Origin: Campylobacteraceae bacterium
GTDB taxonomy: Bacteria > Campylobacterota > Campylobacteria > Campylobacterales > Campylobacteraceae
Direction: 5' to 3'
Length of the DNA stretch: 6,695 nt
NCBI GenBank assembly: GCA_031259875.1
Contig: JAIRKW010000180.1
Location: forward strand, 1-6,695
Shown here: one piece after another, positions 5,931 through 6,695 of the stretch
Numbering within the stretch: position 1 is the first letter of the stretch
Layout: every line of letters begins with the position of its first letter
Notes under the pieces: model-generated
Told to the model about the DNA's origin: nothing
Seen by the model: only the letters and a program-made list of their open reading frames with translations
Databases searched by the model: none
Translations under genes and position numbers: made by a program

Positions 5931-5977
5931 AAACCTTCGCATACAGTTCCGTCTGTGTACGGAGGTTTTTATTTTAC
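5931..5977 (+). terminator. Strong intrinsic terminator of the folD-lepB operon
   Basis: A 16-position stem (5931-5946 with 5953-5968) surrounds the six-base loop TTCCGT. Thirteen Watson-Crick pairs, two G-U pairs and a single C/A mismatch are seen. It is followed by TTATTTT. It begins three bases after the lepB stop. Because the outer arm begins AAACCT, the hairpin could also stop minus-strand transcripts, though that side's T-tract is shorter. Confidence 0.93.
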
Positions 5978-6023
5978 AATCGATTACGTTTTTTTATTGC
6001 AAAAAAGGAATCTTCTCTATTGC

Positions 6024-6048
6024 TATTGCAAGCATTGCGCGGCATTTT
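6024..6048 (+). repeat. Possible decayed half of the TCATTGCGAG-type repeat
   Basis: The 25 bases start TATTGCAAGC and end GCGCGGCATTTT. Compared with a remembered short form of the family (CATTGCGAGC, a GAA-like core, GCGCGGCAATCC) about 17 of 25 agree, again with several C to T or G to A changes. TATTGC also occurs in tandem just upstream (6018-6029). This assignment is weaker than the 3438 copy. Confidence 0.35.
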
Positions 6049-6085
6049 ATAACTGAATTCATTTAAACATCGAAGACATAAGTCC

Positions 6086-6102
6086 GGATTGCTGCGCCGA
6101 TT
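6086..6102 (-). repeat. Possible reverse-oriented half of the same repeat family
   Basis: GGATTGCTGCGCCGATT reads, on the minus strand, as a GCG-rich stretch ending in GCAATCC. That is the end sequence of the repeat family. About 14 of 17 bases agree with the remembered complement (GGATTGCCGCGTCG-TT), then similarity stops. Facing the forward half at 6024-6048, it would make a forward/reverse pair similar to the arrangement near 3438-3542. Confidence 0.35.
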
Positions 6103-6230
6103 TTACGGTAACACGATTAAAGATAATGCTTTATGTCCTTACTATCTCATTATAAAAAGTGCTGCAAGAATAAAAAAAGCTTAAATTAAAAAATTTTACT
6201 TTCAAAAAAGTTTCATCCAAGAGAACTGAA

Positions 6231-6309
6231 AAAATGCTTGAATTATTCAAAAACTAAAATACATCAATAATGGACAAATTTTTCTGTTTTTACCCTTTTA
6301 AAGCATTTT
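6231..6309. repeat. 9-bp perfect inverted repeat AAAATGCTT...AAGCATTTT
   Basis: AAAATGCTT (6231-6239) and AAGCATTTT (6301-6309) are exact complements 61 bases apart, enclosing the small palindrome TTGAATTATTCAA (6238-6250). No T-tract follows. The right arm overlaps the T-rich region just upstream of the proposed -10 at 6332. Confidence 0.4.
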
Positions 6310-6337
6310 GGTCATGCAATTAAATTAAGTGTAAAAT
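6279..6337 (+). promoter_or_regulatory. Candidate promoter upstream of the orphan terminator
   Basis: TAAAAT (6332-6337) is a -10-like box preceded by T-runs at 6279-6283, 6287-6291, 6296-6299 and 6306-6309, spaced 8-10 bases. This periodic T-rich arrangement is described for Campylobacter-type housekeeping promoters. A start near 6344 is predicted. AT-rich intergenic DNA produces such patterns easily, so this rests mainly on the terminator that follows. Confidence 0.35.
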
Positions 6338-6343
6338 TGCTAA

Positions 6344-6404
6344 AGATGGCAACTGATATCTGAAAATGCGGCGATTCAAAATTCGCACGCATTTTTTTGT
6401 TTTC
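6344..6404 (+). ncRNA. Candidate small RNA ending at the orphan terminator
   Basis: If transcription starts near 6344, the product would be about 55-60 nucleotides: a short unpaired or weakly paired 5' part (AGAT 6344-6347 can pair with ATCT 6357-6360), then the terminator hairpin and its U-tail. It carries no reading frame of note. A longer RNA starting elsewhere after 5978 is equally possible. This is inference from promoter-like and terminator signals only. Confidence 0.25.
6363..6404 (+). terminator. Intrinsic terminator with no visible plus-strand gene
   Basis: AAAATGCG-GCGA (6363-6374) pairs with TCGC-A-CGCATTTT (6383-6395). The 12-pair stem has one bulged A (6387) and an 8-base loop, and is followed by TTT-G-TTTT. 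The U-rich side is on the plus strand. On the minus strand only TTTT then C follows, so it may also serve, less strongly, as the terminator of the phosphatase gene ending at 6453. Confidence 0.75.
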
Positions 6405-6452
6405 TTAAATTTTATAAAAATGGTTGTTTAGTGCAGACACTCTAATCTGCTT

Positions 6453-6695
6453 CTATTCAGTATAGATACCCCTCATCAACTCCAAATCCACACCAAGCTC
6501 ATTACTCAAATAACTATCAATACCGCCATACTCTTTATCTATCGTATCAAAAGCAGCTTCAATATATTCTCTATATACTGTAAATACTGGAGCTAAATGC
6601 GGAGCCGCATTTATGTATGGAGCATATTTTTCCTGTACATAAATGCCTGACAAAAGATAGTCTTGAATGACACTCTCTCTATCTACGCCAAGAGA
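6453..6695 (-). CDS. Probable tyrosine-protein phosphatase (Y_phosphatase3 type), C-terminal 80 residues
   Basis: The frame is open to the right edge, so the gene continues beyond the window. The visible part begins SLGVDRESVIQDYLLSGIYV. It ends with YREYIEAAFDTIDKEYGGID, followed by SYLSNELGVDLELMRGIYTE. In the bacterial atypical tyrosine/serine phosphatases of this family, a helix of the form LGVPRExxxxDYLLS follows the catalytic HCxxGKDR loop. The C-terminus typically reads YGSxxxYLxxxLGVxxxxxxxLR. The order and spacing here match that pattern. The catalytic loop itself would lie just outside the window, so activity cannot be judged. Starting at the TTG at 6653 would cut the DYLLS helix, so that is not the true start. 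It converges on lepB; the nearest terminator candidate for it is the hairpin at 6363-6395. Confidence 0.75.
   Translation of the reverse strand, partial: SLGVDRESVIQDYLLSGIYVQEKYAPYINAAPHLAPVFTVYREYIEAAFDTIDKEYGGIDSYLSNELGVDLELMRGIYTE

Larger units (their letters stand above)
5978..6452. other. Gene-poor gap between lepB terminator and the phosphatase gene
   Basis: No protein-coding frame with a start, ribosome site and recognisable family is present. The gap holds fragments that look like the repeat family seen at 3438 (near 5994, 6024-6048 and 6086-6102). Its inverted repeats are GACATAA/TTATGTC at 6075-6081 and 6131-6137, the palindrome TTGAAT-T-ATTCAA at 6238-6250, and AAAATGCTT/AAGCATTTT at 6231-6239 and 6301-6309. 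It ends in a plus-strand terminator at 6363-6404 belonging to no visible gene. Confidence 0.6.

Noticed and set aside
5442..5942. A 166-codon minus-strand frame opposite lepB.
   Set aside because: It is a shadow of the lepB coding strand, has no family resemblance, and its start falls in the lepB terminator.
6053..6184. A 43-codon stretch LNSFKHRRHKSGLLRRFYGN... that looks somewhat protein-like.
   Set aside because: It has no start codon or ribosome site, is preceded by a stop in frame, matches no family I know, and overlaps repeat-like DNA at 6086-6102.
6433..6450. GCAGA/TCTGC hairpin as terminator of the phosphatase gene.
   Set aside because: The stem is only five pairs and on the minus strand is followed by ACTAAACAACC, not a T-tract. 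The hairpin at 6363-6395 is a better candidate.

Overview
The window is AT-rich DNA that reads as a member of the Campylobacterota, most likely a free-living Sulfurimonas-, Sulfuricurvum- or Sulfurovum-like organism. This rests on a DcuA-type C4-dicarboxylate transporter, a histidine kinase with the AHQW H-box common in that phylum, a small periplasmic monohaem cytochrome c, tightly coupled folD-lepB, and promoters made of a -10 box behind T-rich runs rather than a clear -35. The species cannot be named from the sequence alone.

Layout, left to right. (1) 1-534: the C-terminal 177 residues of a DcuA fumarate/succinate/aspartate exchanger, closed by an intrinsic terminator. (2) 573-767: a control region with a near-perfect 28-bp AT palindrome and a probable promoter. 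(3) 768-3241: a two-gene two-component operon. It encodes a periplasmic-sensing histidine kinase whose sensor resembles an ABC-transporter substrate-binding protein, and an OmpR/PhoB-type response regulator. The genes overlap by ATGA with a strong GGAGG inside the kinase gene. (4) 3242-3761: a 520-bp gap without a convincing gene, rich in inverted repeats and holding a decayed copy of a dispersed bacterial repeat. (5) 3762-4088, minus strand: a secreted class I cytochrome c. (6) 4159-5927: folD and lepB joined by TAATG and ended by a strong terminator. (7) 5928-6452: a second gap with further repeat-like fragments and a plus-strand terminator that no visible gene uses. (8) 6453-6695, minus strand: the C-terminus of a probable tyrosine-protein phosphatase.

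The kinase and regulator form a complete signalling pair: a periplasmic ligand, one membrane crossing, H400 phosphorylation, transfer to D50, then DNA binding by a winged helix. The ligand and target genes are not visible. The adjacent dcuA and cytochrome gene are candidates by position only. FolD supplies one-carbon folates and NADPH and LepB removes signal peptides; both are housekeeping and are linked by transcription rather than pathway.

Most notable are a mirror-symmetric TATCATA promoter between the cytochrome gene and folD that could fire both ways; a 34-bp decayed member of the repeat family whose spurious translation is CHCEERSDAAIQ-like, with possible relatives in both gaps; and an orphan terminator suggesting a short unannotated RNA. 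I see no CRISPR array, tRNA, rRNA, transposase or phage gene, and no evidence strong enough to claim a new defence or metabolic system.
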